The notes: generated by a model not told the origin, from the sequence alone. Positions 26,257 through 35,400 are shown, counted from the stretch's first letter. The stretch: DNA of 64,000 bases from Clostridiales bacterium oral taxon 876 str. F0540 (GCA_000466585.1 KE993501.1:102259-166258); one strand, 5' to 3'. A program made the numbers and translations.

Positions 26257-26293
26257 AATATCGGCAGATTTATATTCTGTCGATATTTTTTTT
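26257..26293 (+). terminator. Rho-independent terminator
   Basis: AATATCGGCAG (26257-26267) pairs with CTGTCGATATT (26277-26287), one G-T pair, followed by eight or nine T residues. Confidence 0.85.
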
Positions 26294-26376
26294 GTAGCAA
26301 TTTAAAGTTAATATCATATTATGTACCAGGACAAAAGTCCTAAAACTACACATATCTATAAAGGAGGAGACAGAGG

Positions 26377-26718
26377 ATGCCTGATGGAAATTTTGTAGCT
26401 GATTTAGCAAGACACATCGGACAAACAGTAACTATTTTTACAACAAGTGGTGGAGAATCAGGAAGAGGTTTTACCGGAGTACTGGTTAGTGTAAACCGTG
26501 ACTTTGTAAGATTGATAGACAGGATAGGACCAGCACCTGGCTGTGCTCTTGGCAACTGCTGTGACCCACACTTTGGCCGAGGAAATTTAGAAGGACAAGG
26601 TGGAACATTACCAAATGGAATAAGCTGTAATGCAAACAATGGACTTGGAGCAGTAGTTGATATACCGGTTGATAGAATAGCTTCATTTGTTCACAACTCA
26701 GTAGGCAGCGGCTGGTAG
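26377..26718 (+). CDS. Small Sm-like/spore-coat-type conserved protein
   Basis: 113 aa. Residues about 10-45 (IGQTVTIFTTSGGESGRGFTG, then VLVSVNRDFVRLI) and the final IPVDRIASFVHN fit a small SH3/LSm-like beta barrel, as in DUF2642-like clostridial and Bacillus spore-associated proteins. A Gly/Cys/Asn-rich insert with four cysteines separates the strands. AAAGGAGGAG lies before the ATG. The function is unknown; an assignment to the spore coat rests only on this resemblance. Monocistronic, with its own terminator. Confidence 0.65.
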   Translation: MPDGNFVADLARHIGQTVTIFTTSGGESGRGFTGVLVSVNRDFVRLIDRIGPAPGCALGNCCDPHFGRGNLEGQGGTLPNGISCNANNGLGAVVDIPVDRIASFVHNSVGSGW

Positions 26719-26752
26719 AAGTTAGGATTGTTCATAAAGCAAGTTACATTAT

Positions 26753-26781
26753 GCCCTTATCTTTTCGGATAAGGGCTTTTT
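26753..26781 (+). terminator. Rho-independent terminator
   Basis: Perfect 9-bp stem GCCCTTATC/GATAAGGGC with loop TTTTCG and a following T-run. Confidence 0.9.
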
Positions 26782-26884
26782 AAACTTATTTATATGCTTT
26801 TAGGCAACAGAGGGGCAACATCGACAGATAAAAGATTTTACAAAGATTCTATTATAAAATAATTGTATCTTAAGGCTATGAAAT

Positions 26885-26904
26885 TATATAATTAGAATTA
26901 TATA
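26885..26904. repeat. A+T-rich inverted repeat
   Basis: TATATAATT-AG-AATTATATA, a perfect 9-bp dyad about 85 nt upstream of the SnoaL-like gene. It contains TATAAT-like sequence and may be an operator or part of a promoter. Confidence 0.35.
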
Positions 26905-26988
26905 TGACTGGTAACTTGAAATAAAAGAATTTTTTTATAAGTTTGCTGTAATAGTTTTAAAAATTCAATAGTTAAAGGAGGTAATTAT

Positions 26989-27360
26989 ATGGTAAATAAA
27001 CAGAAGGATATAGCAAAGGCTTTTCTTGAAGGAATTGTGACAGATAAAGTTCGTGAGGTTTATGATTTATATACATTACCCAATTTTATACATCATAATG
27101 GGTTTTACAGTGGGGATAGAGATTCGCTCTTAGAAGGAATGGTGGATAGTAATAAAATATTTCCAAACAAGAAATTAACTATAAAACTGGCAGTTGCTGA
27201 GCCTCCATACGTGACTTTGCTTTCTCGAGTTCAAATCACAGAGGCTAAAGAGGTAGCTGTGGTACATATATATCGCTTTGAGGGAGAAAAGATTGCTGAA
27301 ATGTGGGATGTTTCACAAGAGGCTCCTGACAATTCTCCTAATGAAAATGGCATGTTCTAA
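26989..27360 (+). CDS. SnoaL/NTF2-like protein
   Basis: 123 aa with the cone-shaped NTF2/SnoaL fold pattern: N-terminal helices ending in YDLYTLPNFIHHNGF, a middle segment with a conserved Asp, and the terminal strand FEGEKIAEMWDVSQE, which is the family's hallmark (KIxExWDV). Such proteins include polyketide cyclases, limonene hydrolase relatives and many proteins of unknown substrate. ATG after AAAGGAGG. It may be cotranscribed with the next gene, 55 nt downstream. Confidence 0.8.
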   Translation: MVNKQKDIAKAFLEGIVTDKVREVYDLYTLPNFIHHNGFYSGDRDSLLEGMVDSNKIFPNKKLTIKLAVAEPPYVTLLSRVQITEAKEVAVVHIYRFEGEKIAEMWDVSQEAPDNSPNENGMF

Positions 27361-27415
27361 TATAAAATGATAATTAATATATAGATTGATCCAGTAGAAT
27401 GCGGAGGAAGTTTAT

Positions 27416-27991
27416 ATGATGTTTTCAGATGTAGAAATCAAATTAAAGAAAAGAAATAAAATATTGTTTTCTCGTGATAGTGAGTGCCTGCAAGATTTGA
27501 AAAAAATGATTCAGTTGCAAAATCATCGAACCCTTGTAATGTGGGCTTTGGATTGCGCAGAAGTGACCCTGGAGCAATTTGAAGCAAAGTACACTGATGA
27601 ACGCAGACCAAGAGCTTGTTTAGAACTTTGTGAGGATTGGGCAAGGGGTAGAATTAAAATGCCTATTGCAAAAAAGGCAATTTTAGCTTCACATGCTGTA
27701 GCTAAAGAAATAGATGACGGGGAATACGGTGCTTTATGTCATGCAATTGGCCATGCTGGAGCTACCGTTCATGTAGAAACACATGCATTAGGCTTGCCTT
27801 TTTATGAATTGACTGCAATAGTTTTAAAATACGGAAAAGATAACTTCCCAAAACCAGTAAGCGAAAAGATAAATTATTATTATGACCGTTTGCTGTATTG
27901 GAAAGAAAATACCGATAAGCTTGAACTTGATTGGGCAGGTTTTTTATTGGATGACACCAGACCTAACAAAGAGAAATTACTCAAGGAATAA
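27416..27991 (+). CDS. Putative immunity protein (Imm5-like)
   Basis: 191-aa alpha-helical protein. The segment VMWALDCAEVTLEQFEAKY, then DERRPRACLELCEDWARG, and GHAGATVHVETHALGLP correspond to proteins annotated as putative immunity proteins with an Imm5-like domain. Such domains were named from polymorphic toxin loci, but no toxin gene is adjacent here, so it may be an orphan antidote or have another role. SD GGAGG; ATG 27416 or 27419. Its last codons and stop lie inside a terminator stem. Confidence 0.6.
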   Translation: MMFSDVEIKLKKRNKILFSRDSECLQDLKKMIQLQNHRTLVMWALDCAEVTLEQFEAKYTDERRPRACLELCEDWARGRIKMPIAKKAILASHAVAKEIDDGEYGALCHAIGHAGATVHVETHALGLPFYELTAIVLKYGKDNFPKPVSEKINYYYDRLLYWKENTDKLELDWAGFLLDDTRPNKEKLLKE

Positions 27992-28008
27992 ACCTTGAGT
28001 AATTTTTA
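27976..28008. terminator. Bidirectional terminator overlapping a stop codon
   Basis: ATTACTCAAGG (27976-27986) and CCTTGAGTAAT (27993-28003) pair perfectly with a 6-nt loop, then TTTTTAT. The stem includes the stop of the Imm5-like gene and lies 8 nt from the end of the convergent peptidase gene, so it can serve both. Confidence 0.85.
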
Positions 28009-28015
28009 TAATAAG

Positions 28016-29299
28016 CTATTTCTTTGCTTCTGAAGAATCCTCATTTTTAGATTGTTTATTGAAGTATTCATCTAATTTCTTTCTCAGATTATCAGGAATC
28101 TTCTTTTCAATTGGAAATACTACTGAATTTATAACTGTTTCACTGAATTCTTTAGCTATAGCTGTAGTTTTTTCTAAGGCTTCAGCACTTAAATAATCAA
28201 TAACATCGTTGCGGGTGTGGATGCCATCACCACCATCAGGTGCGAAACGGGAGAAGGTAACAGAAGGAATTCCGGTGTCGGCAAATGCAGTAGAATCACT
28301 TGAATAAATACTCTGCTCCACTTTTAGAGGGAAGCCTTTAATTTTTGCCATATGGTCAATATAATCAACCAAAGTTTGTTCAGCAGTAACTAAAGCCCAC
28401 TCGCAGCCAAGTATGGAACCTCCTACATCTGCATTTATCATAAGAAGATGCTGATTAAGCTCTTTTTCATGTGCCTTTAGATAAGCTTGGCTCCCAAGCA
28501 GTCCAACTTCTTCGGAACCGTACCATACAAATTTTAAAGTTCTCATTGGAGGGTTTTCTTTATAATATCTTAAAAGTTCCATTATAATAACTGAACCGGC
28601 ACCATTGTCATATACACCGGTACTGAAAGGAACACTATCATAATGAGCACCGAAGGATATTATCTCCTCAGGGTATTTAGTGCCTTCTAAGGTGACAACA
28701 ACATTTTGGGAAGTAAGCTCTATATCCTCAGTAATAAGATCCACTTTAACTTTTGAAGCTTTGTTCTTAAGCATATGTAAGCAGTCTTTCATTCTCATAA
28801 ATAAAGCAGGTACTTTTCCATACTTAGTATTCTTTTCCCGCATTCTAGCTACAGTAATATCAGTTTTATCTTCCTCGTCAAATATGGTGCCGCACATGGT
28901 TATATAGCCGGCAATACCGGTTTCTATAAGCTTTTTATAAAGTTCTGGCCTTGGGCTTTTGTTTATAAGTACAAATTTTCCTTTAATATCAACTAAGTTT
29001 ACATCAAGCGCATCTTCAATATATACAAAATCTGTGGTTATCCCGCATTCAGGTGTGCTTATTGAGCAATTATAAGGTGTAACCTTATATTCTTTTTCAT
29101 AGGGCTCAACTACTTTTAGTGAAGCTTTAGTAATTTTAGAAGTTGGACTTTTAAACTCCTCTAAGTGCCCCTCAAGTCCTATTGAAGAAATTTCATTAAG
29201 CAATATGTTTGCTGCTTTTAGTTCTTCCTTAGAACCACTGGTTCGTACAAAACCAATCTTCTTTAAAAGTTCAAATTCCCTTTGACTATTGATCGACAT
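28016..29299 (-). CDS. M28 family zinc aminopeptidase
   Basis: 427-aa metallopeptidase. The catalytic domain has the expected metal ligands: FGAHYDSVPFSTGVYDNGAG (His and Asp of the first sites), GSEEVGLLG (catalytic and ligand Glu), a later Asp in NADVGG and a His in GDGIHTRNDV. A PA-like insert (about 100-190) precedes it. No signal peptide is visible, so it probably works in the cytosol on peptides. GGGGGG lies before the ATG. Monocistronic; shares the convergent terminator at 27976. Confidence 0.88.
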   Translation of the reverse strand: MSINSQREFELLKKIGFVRTSGSKEELKAANILLNEISSIGLEGHLEEFKSPTSKITKASLKVVEPYEKEYKVTPYNCSISTPECGITTDFVYIEDALDVNLVDIKGKFVLINKSPRPELYKKLIETGIAGYITMCGTIFDEEDKTDITVARMREKNTKYGKVPALFMRMKDCLHMLKNKASKVKVDLITEDIELTSQNVVVTLEGTKYPEEIISFGAHYDSVPFSTGVYDNGAGSVIIMELLRYYKENPPMRTLKFVWYGSEEVGLLGSQAYLKAHEKELNQHLLMINADVGGSILGCEWALVTAEQTLVDYIDHMAKIKGFPLKVEQSIYSSDSTAFADTGIPSVTFSRFAPDGGDGIHTRNDVIDYLSAEALEKTTAIAKEFSETVINSVVFPIEKKIPDNLRKKLDEYFNKQSKNEDSSEAKK

Positions 29300-29392
29300 A
29301 CCAATTCCCCCCTGTATATGTACTTATATACAGTATACTAAAGTTAAAAGAAAATTGAAAATATAAAAAAGTATTTATGCTTAGTATGATAA

Positions 29393-30667
29393 TTAGATTA
29401 TATCCTCCAAGCCATTAACAGAGGCCTGTTCGTTTTCATTAATAGGAATAACTATGCATTTTTGTCCATCAATTATTTGAGACTTTATTTGAGGTATTTT
29501 TTCAGGTTTTACTTGAAGAATAACATCGTAGTCTGAAGCCTCCTCATTAACCTCTTCGGGTAGGTTGGTTTCATTATCTGAAGCGGACTCCTGCTGTACT
29601 TCCTCAAGCTTTGTTTTAAGTACTTCCACTTGTCTTTGAAGACTTTCTTCTCTTCTTAATTGCTCCTTTACCTTAAGCGCCTTTGCGTCAATTAGGCTTT
29701 CTGCTAAAGGAATATCCTCACCAAAGCACTCTACATATGATTCTTCAATTTTAGCTGTAACTTCTTCAGGAACTCCACTTTCTACTAAAAGGTTTTGCAT
29801 AACCTTATTTGTTAAGGCTATAGGTTCAGGATCTGTATCCTCATAGGTGGCATTGTATTCCTCTATCATTGTATTTAGGTTGTCCTGAACTTCCAAAAAG
29901 ATTTTTTCTGCCTTTTCTTCATCAGCGCTGAAGGTATCTTTAATAATTGAAGCAAAGGTCTCCTTTTGGATAGCTGCAGTCTGCCTTGAAAAGCAGCCCA
30001 AAGCGTCTTCCATTAGTTCGGGATGTGTATCCTTTGGATTTTTTGTATAATACATAATAGAATTAACATCCGAGCTTCGATCAATAAAAGCAGGAAACAC
30101 AAAGCCGTTTGCAGGAGCTTCCACTACCCAGTCTCTTACACGGGCTCCGATCTTGTTTTCTTCCTCAAAGTATCTAAGGCCAGGATCTGAAAGTGAAACA
30201 GGACATATTGCACATAATACATATTCATATACTTCTTCAGATTCATCTATTTTTAAATTATCATTTGTTTTAGTAATAACATCATAAGCATCATGAAAAA
30301 TAACTATCAAATAGTTACCTGTATAATCATAATTATTTATAATCAAATTATAAAAATCATCAAGAAGATCATCACTTTTTAGTTGACTGCTTTTAAGCTG
30401 AGCTAGAAAAGTCTGCTTTTCATTATAAAGCTCTTCATTAAGCGGAAAGTTAAGCTCTAAAATATTATTTCCTAGGCTTCCGGACAGTACTTTTTTAGCA
30501 ATTTCCAAGTACTTATGATTTTCTTCTTCCTCTAAGTTAAGAAAGGTTTCTCTAAATTTTAAAATAACATGCTTTTCACCGCTTACATAGCAGCCGCACA
30601 TTTTAGTAAAGGTGCAGTGATCTTTTTTCAAACGTCTTTTTAACTCAAGTATATCTTTTTTTCTCAT
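29393..30667 (-). CDS. DUF4317 domain protein
   Basis: 424-aa cytoplasmic protein of the DUF4317 family, common in clostridia and of unknown function. Recognisable parts are the N-terminal KKDILELKRRLKKDHCTFTK, followed by MCGCYVSGEKHVI, and CPVSLSDPGLRYF in the middle. The region from about 340 to 390 is acidic and predicted to be coiled coil (QLRREESLQRQVEVLKTKLE). ATG 30667 has GGAGGGG 7 nt upstream; an in-frame extension to 30802 has no SD and is rejected. It stands alone. Confidence 0.85.
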   Translation of the reverse strand: MRKKDILELKRRLKKDHCTFTKMCGCYVSGEKHVILKFRETFLNLEEEENHKYLEIAKKVLSGSLGNNILELNFPLNEELYNEKQTFLAQLKSSQLKSDDLLDDFYNLIINNYDYTGNYLIVIFHDAYDVITKTNDNLKIDESEEVYEYVLCAICPVSLSDPGLRYFEEENKIGARVRDWVVEAPANGFVFPAFIDRSSDVNSIMYYTKNPKDTHPELMEDALGCFSRQTAAIQKETFASIIKDTFSADEEKAEKIFLEVQDNLNTMIEEYNATYEDTDPEPIALTNKVMQNLLVESGVPEEVTAKIEESYVECFGEDIPLAESLIDAKALKVKEQLRREESLQRQVEVLKTKLEEVQQESASDNETNLPEEVNEEASDYDVILQVKPEKIPQIKSQIIDGQKCIVIPINENEQASVNGLEDII

Positions 30668-30903
30668 ATGTAAACCCCTCCATAAAGTCATTTGTATTTG
30701 TAAATTTATCGGCATCATTAAGTATATTATCTTTTTTGAATTAATTAAAGAGTTTATAAGATGAAAATTTATGGAATGTATTCTCATATAATCTTCATAC
30801 AATCTTCATATTAAGAATGTAGAATTTACTCATGAAGTTTTTTAAATTATAAAGATAAAGTCAGACAATGTTTATATGTTTTTGAGAATTTAGGAGGATT
30901 AGT

Positions 30904-31209
30904 ATGAATTGTCATGGAGATAATAAAAGAAACCACAAAGATCATAAGCACAGTCCTTTAAAGCACTTGCTGCATTTGGTTTTATGCTGCGGGCTGCCCA
31001 TAGTTATTGTAGGGTTTTTACCATTAATATCTAGAGTTAGCCCCGGTGCCAGTAGTTTAGTTTCAAGGATAGTGCCATTTCTATGCCCATTAATGATGAT
31101 AGGTATGATTCCGATGATGCTTGGAAGCAGCAAAAAGGAAAATTGCTGCGATGATAAAAATGAAAACAATAATAAAGAATTGGAGCCAGGCAAATATATA
31201 GAACAATAA
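30904..31209 (+). CDS. Small His/Cys-rich membrane protein
   Basis: 101 aa. The N-terminus is rich in His and Lys (HGDNKRNHKDHKHSPLKH), then come two hydrophobic segments (about 24-45 and 60-80) and a charged tail with a CC pair; another CC stands at the first membrane segment. The pattern could bind metal ions, but this is inference. AGGAGG precedes the ATG. No family recognised and no obvious partner gene. Confidence 0.55.
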   Translation: MNCHGDNKRNHKDHKHSPLKHLLHLVLCCGLPIVIVGFLPLISRVSPGASSLVSRIVPFLCPLMMIGMIPMMLGSSKKENCCDDKNENNNKELEPGKYIEQ

Positions 31210-31288
31210 TATATTAGAAGAATTTTTATAAAGCTATATTGAGTAAAAAATTATTCTAAGCCTTATAGATATACTGTTAAGTTTAGTT

Positions 31289-31342
31289 AGAAAAATTTAG
31301 TGCTGCCGCACTATCAGTATTTAACTGTTAGTGCGGCAGCAC
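31289..31342 (-). terminator. Strong terminator of the esterase/ChaN-like operon
   Basis: A perfect 14-bp stem, GTGCTGCCGCACTA (31300-31313) with TAGTGCGGCAGCAC (31329-31342), extended inside by CAGT/ACTG. On the minus strand it is followed by TAAATTTTTCT, so it ends minus-strand transcription. Confidence 0.8.
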
Positions 31343-31429
31343 CTTCATTTATTCTTCATTGTAGGGTGCTACTTATAAATTATGTGAGTTTTTATGAATT
31401 TGAAGAATACTGCTCAATAAGAGATGTTG

Positions 31430-32491
31430 CTACATCATGTACCTCTTTCTCAAATCTACATACTCTTCAATTACCTTCCAATACCCCTCCTCATCTTTAG
31501 GAATAGGAGTCCAATCTTTATCAGGCCAATTGTTTTGGACCTTATGGAATTCTTTACCATTTAAGTATTCATAATCGACTGTGCAGCCAAGCTGTTCTCT
31601 TATTGGCTTTATAAAGATGTAGCCGTCAAACATTTCTTTGAGAGTGAAGTATTTATAGGGGATGGAGTTGTAGCTGTCATCGGGGATGTTACCCATTACC
31701 GTGTTCACTAAATCAAAGCCAACAGGTTTGTTGTTCATGCTCTCCATAACAGTTTCGATAGTTTTTATTCCCATTGTGGTATCAGGAAGCAAAGTGTTAA
31801 TGTTCATTGCAGGTTGATGCAGTATAATGTTAAATATCTTTGAACCGAATTTTTCGTATAATCTGTTGCCGAGCCAGCCGCCCTGGAGAATGAAAAACTG
31901 GTCTGCATTACCCTCAAAGATTGGATTTTTGAATTTGGTGAAGGCATGGGGAGTCCCAGTTAATATAAGGAGCTTTTCACCCTTGGACAAAATTTCTTTT
32001 TCAACAAGATTTGCTCTGAAGGCCTCGATATTTCCTTTGTAAAATATCTTTTTAAAGTTTATAGGGGTCCTTATACCCGAAAAACCTTCCCAGTTATAAA
32101 TATAGCTAAGGTTCAAAATTCTGAACTTCTTTGCGTTCTTAGGCAGGTACCTGTTAAATTTCCAAGCAGCTTTATATATGTCGGTGTATTCTTTATAAGC
32201 CCATTTAACGTTGTAGTTAAACATCAGGCGTCTTGCTTCAACCTCGTCATATTCCTCACCGGTAATTAGCCTGTCTAAGTCCGCCTGGTCTTCGCTGGCG
32301 CCAAACTCCATTCCGAAGTTGTATATGCCAGCCTGATATAATAGGGGAATAAGGTTAATGATAAGGTCCAGGTTACTTTTTACAGCATGATCTTCTCCTA
32401 ATAATATAACCTGATGTTCCACAAATTTGCTTATGATATACTGCTCCGGAGTTAAGTAATTTTCTTTTAAATATTGAATATACTTTTCCAT
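31430..32491 (-). CDS. ChaN/TIKI-superfamily-like protein
   Basis: 353 aa without signal peptide. The N-terminal VILLGEDHAVKSNLDLI and FGMEFGASEDQADLDRLI recall the paired Glu/His motifs of ChaN-like and erythromycin-esterase-like proteins (GExH, then a second xME with Q). A later segment LLILTGTPHAFTKF carries another His in a GxxH setting. I infer a TIKI-type hydrolase fold, but activity and substrate are unknown. GGGGTGG precedes the ATG. It is cotranscribed with the esterase gene 16 nt upstream and ends at the strong terminator near 31300. Confidence 0.5.
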   Translation of the reverse strand: MEKYIQYLKENYLTPEQYIISKFVEHQVILLGEDHAVKSNLDLIINLIPLLYQAGIYNFGMEFGASEDQADLDRLITGEEYDEVEARRLMFNYNVKWAYKEYTDIYKAAWKFNRYLPKNAKKFRILNLSYIYNWEGFSGIRTPINFKKIFYKGNIEAFRANLVEKEILSKGEKLLILTGTPHAFTKFKNPIFEGNADQFFILQGGWLGNRLYEKFGSKIFNIILHQPAMNINTLLPDTTMGIKTIETVMESMNNKPVGFDLVNTVMGNIPDDSYNSIPYKYFTLKEMFDGYIFIKPIREQLGCTVDYEYLNGKEFHKVQNNWPDKDWTPIPKDEEGYWKVIEEYVDLRKRYMM

Positions 32492-32507
32492 TTCAACACC
32501 ACCCCAT

Positions 32508-33332
32508 TTATAAGTTGAAGAGCCAATTCATCATGCCGGGAAATCTTTTACGCCAGCAGGCTTCATTGTGAATACCCCCTTCGGCAATTTCATATTTTAC
32601 ATCCTCAAAGGCAAAGCCAGCGTCCTTTAAGGCCAAATAAACATTTCTGTTACAACTCAAATATATTTGCGGAAAATCTGGATTATCCGGATTGCTTGTT
32701 TCGTCTGTACCAACATCCATATATATTCTCATGGCTTCTCTTTTACCTTCACTGATAATAAAGCTTTTAACTTCTTCTTCTGCAAAATACATAGCAGAGG
32801 AAAAGGCAGCTATTTTTGAAAATACATCCTGATACTTTATTCCTGCACACATAGATATAAGCCCGCCCATGGAGCTTCCGCAGACAGCAGTGTTCTCCCT
32901 GTCCTTTAAGGTTTTATAGGTAGTATCAATAAAGGGTTTCAAGGTGTTTACTATAAAATCAATATATTTAAAACCTTCTCCGCCGAGAAATCCGGTAGTC
33001 CTGGCATGGGGCAGGTATTCACCTCCGACCTCGCTGTACCAGGGACAGTACTCTGAATATCTGTAATTGCAGCCATTATCAATTCCAATAACTATATAAG
33101 CCTTCTCAGGGTTCTCATTGTATATGCTATCAAGGGTTGCGGCTATATCCCAAATGCTGCCGAAAGCAGAGGTCTCTACGGTGAAAAGGTTCTGAGCATC
33201 ATGCATGTATATTACCGGATAGTGCCTGTCTGCTTCATTGTAATCCGGTGGTAAATAAATTCTTATGGTTCTGTATCTGTTAAGCTCCGGCATATAAAAG
33301 TTCTCTATAACATGAATTGTTCCTTTCTTCAT
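32508..33332 (-). CDS. Esterase-D-like alpha/beta hydrolase
   Basis: 274-aa hydrolase of the esterase D / enterochelin-esterase-like group: RTIRIYLPPDYNEADRHYPV, then IYMHDAQNLF, the nucleophile elbow CGSSMGGLISM, and a terminal His in EGGIHNEACWRKRFP. There is no signal peptide. ATG 33332 is preceded by GGAGGAAGG; an ATG six codons upstream lies in the SD region and is less likely. It leads a two-gene operon and is divergent from an AraC regulator gene, which may control it. Confidence 0.85.
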   Translation of the reverse strand: MKKGTIHVIENFYMPELNRYRTIRIYLPPDYNEADRHYPVIYMHDAQNLFTVETSAFGSIWDIAATLDSIYNENPEKAYIVIGIDNGCNYRYSEYCPWYSEVGGEYLPHARTTGFLGGEGFKYIDFIVNTLKPFIDTTYKTLKDRENTAVCGSSMGGLISMCAGIKYQDVFSKIAAFSSAMYFAEEEVKSFIISEGKREAMRIYMDVGTDETSNPDNPDFPQIYLSCNRNVYLALKDAGFAFEDVKYEIAEGGIHNEACWRKRFPGMMNWLFNL

Positions 33333-33446
33333 TTTCCTTCCTCCATTCATATTGTTATGTGATAATTATAGAATTATATTGAAAAGAAAAATGGTATATA
33401 ATTATATTAAATTGTACTATATTAATGTAGTTTTAGGAGAATGAAT

Positions 33447-34115
33447 ATGATGGAAGGATTTATTACAGACTACTCTATCTTTATACCTGAATTTGACGCG
33501 CTTCTCGATATGAATAATATAGAGGAAATAAACCGGCTCATAGAGAATAAACATAAGTATGAGCAGGAGGTTGAAAAGAATGTTGAAGATAAAAAGATAG
33601 ATTTATTTATATGGCAGGGAATATTGGTGCGCAAAATATCACAGGCTAAAAATATGGTTATGAACACTATAATGCATGAAACCTACAATAAATTTTACCA
33701 GAGGATCAAAGCCTGCAGAAACCTAAAGGAACTGCAGGCCTTGGAAAAAGAAATATTCTCGGTGTACTCGGATTTTGTCATATACTATTCTGAGGTTACG
33801 GATAATTATACTCTGAACAGAATTTTAAAGCATATTCACATGAATATTGAAAGCTATATTTCTCTGCAGACCATCAGTGAAGAATTAAACTTATCTAAAC
33901 CTTACATAAGTTTAGTGTTCAAGGAACACATGAGCATAACGGTTATGGATTATATAACGAACTTAAAGATTAACAGAGCAAAAACTCTTTTGACCACCAC
34001 CACCCAAAGTATCATGGAAATTTCTCAAATTCTTGGCTTTCATGATTCAAGCCATTTTGGAAAGGCTTTTAAGAAGGTTACAGGGGTGACTCCAAGGGAG
34101 TATAGGAATAGATAG
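33447..34115 (+). CDS. AraC family transcriptional regulator
   Basis: 222 aa. The N-terminal 110 residues are helical and charged, without a cupin; the C-terminal about 100 residues have both AraC helix-turn-helix units (ISLQTISEELNLSKPYISLV and MEISQILGFHDSSHFGKAF, then TPREYRNR). Start ATG 33447 lies 6 nt after AGGAGA; ATGs at 33441 and 33450 are alternatives. Divergent from the esterase/ChaN-like operon, with about 115 nt between the start codons, so that operon is the natural candidate target. Confidence 0.85.
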   Translation: MMEGFITDYSIFIPEFDALLDMNNIEEINRLIENKHKYEQEVEKNVEDKKIDLFIWQGILVRKISQAKNMVMNTIMHETYNKFYQRIKACRNLKELQALEKEIFSVYSDFVIYYSEVTDNYTLNRILKHIHMNIESYISLQTISEELNLSKPYISLVFKEHMSITVMDYITNLKINRAKTLLTTTTQSIMEISQILGFHDSSHFGKAFKKVTGVTPREYRNR

Positions 34116-34173
34116 AGCAAGGCTTCTGCAGCAATTAGCGACTGAAATAATATTGAATATTGATTCGATAAAG

Positions 34174-34207
34174 TAGGATTAAGGGAGAATTCTCTTAGTC
34201 CTATTTT
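34174..34207 (+). terminator. Terminator of the AraC-type gene
   Basis: TAGGATTAAGGGA (34174-34186) and TCTCTTAGTCCTA (34191-34203) pair fully, counting two G-T pairs, followed by TTTTT. Confidence 0.8.
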
Positions 34208-34336
34208 TACTTGGATTATATAAAATTACTATTAAGTTAGTAGGATTTTTCTTTAAGGGTCCTAATTGTTACCTTAAGGGTATGACCTTCATATACTGTA
34301 TTATTGAATTAAAATACGTCTAAGGAGGTCAACAGT

Positions 34337-35101
34337 TTGAATAGCTATATCAATCCATACAATTATTTAGGTCGTGAGGCTAAATACTATAATACACAGA
34401 ATACTTATATGCTTGATAAACAAACAGGAGATGTAAATGGTGATACAATACCGGATATAGTGTACCTAGTTGGTGAAAAGGGAGAGGGGCCCTATTATTA
34501 AAATATAAAAGTAATATTGCAGGACGGCAGGACGATGCAGCAGTATGTTATACCTCTAAATCCTCAATACAGTAGTCCGACAGCCCATGGCTATTTCTTG
34601 GAAGCTTTACTAACTCAAACACCGTTGAGATTATGGTAAATCTCCCCGTTGCAGGAAGTGGAGTGCCCACATATTGCTATATAATATCATTTCTAAACAA
34701 CAATGCAGAATATATACTTGGCCCCGAGCGATTTATGGATCTTACGAAAAGCTTGGAGATTGAAGTTATATATGGATAATTATAGAGTACTCGTTAATAG
34801 TAAAAAACTTGATCAATCCTATATACTGAATATAAGCAGCAGGAGGGAAGTCTATGATGGAACAGTTTACGATAAGGACGGCAAGCTTATTAAACCCTTA
34901 GAAGGATTTGTAATTTACCTGCCTCATCTGCATCCTGTTAAAAATGATGGTAGTATGCCATATAGGCTTGAAGCTCTTCAGGATATAGCGGGAACAGCAC
35001 ATTATAACCAGCTTGGATATATTGTAACGTACTGGAAATATGATGAGTACAATAATTCCTGGATTTTAGATCCTGAGTATTTTTTTGTTATGCTTGAATA
35101 A
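34337..35101 (+). pseudogene. Decayed VCBS/FG-GAP-like protein gene
   Basis: A TTG start with AAGGAGGT 7 nt upstream opens a frame with YINPYNYLGREAKYY and TGDVNGDTIPDIVYLVGEKG, the calcium-binding FG-GAP/VCBS motif found in a family of about 250-aa Bacillus/clostridial proteins. An in-frame TAA stands at 34499-34501; the same frame then continues through VILQDGRTMQQYVIPL. Near 34596 the homology shifts to another frame (FLGSFTNSNTVEIMVNLP ... YIISFLNNN). Near 34772 it shifts again to the last frame (DNYRVLVNSKKLD to 35101). So there are three lesions: one nonsense and two frameshifts. The open frame at 34703-35101 is real only from about 34774. Confidence 0.8.
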
Positions 35102-35175
35102 ATGAGCATTATAAGCAAATAGAAAAGGAGCGGCTTTTAACACTCCTTGGAAAGGGACTTAGCATTATAATGAAA

Positions 35176-35400
35176 TTAGTATTGCCATCTATTAATTTGG
35201 CATGGGGGAAATGGGTGGATATCTTGAATCATGTTAAAAGAGTAATGTTTCATTGCAAATTGAGTATGATATAGATATTCAAGCAAGTATATTTCCTCAT
35301 TAGAAACGTCGCAAAGTATGCCTGAAACACCTTGACCATTGATGAGAGATACTCCCACAGGCTGATTCATCAAGAATTGAAGTTTCTCTTGCCAAGACAT
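35176..35400 (-). CDS. Small Sm-like conserved protein
   Basis: 74 aa. QPVGVSLINGQGVSGILCDV followed by a short helix and a strand ending in MIQDIHPFPP fits a small LSm/SH3-like barrel, similar in layout to the protein at 26377 but not close in sequence. The start ATG 35400 has AAAGGAGGTG upstream. The function is unknown; a spore link is possible by analogy to DUF2642-like proteins. It faces the VCBS-like pseudogene. Confidence 0.55.
   Translation of the reverse strand: MSWQEKLQFLMNQPVGVSLINGQGVSGILCDVSNEEIYLLEYLYHTQFAMKHYSFNMIQDIHPFPPCQINRWQY

Noticed and set aside
30668..30802. Upstream in-frame extension of the DUF4317 protein
   Set aside because: The family begins at MRKKDILELK, which has GGAGGGG upstream; the extension has no SD and is low in conservation.
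34703..34773. The first part of the open frame ending at 35101 as a real N-terminus
   Set aside because: Homology to the VCBS-like family in this stretch is in a different frame; only the part after about 34774 is genuine.
35101..35175. A short AAGGAG...CTCCTT dyad as a terminator of the VCBS-like gene
   Set aside because: Only 6 bp of stem and no T-run; not convincing.
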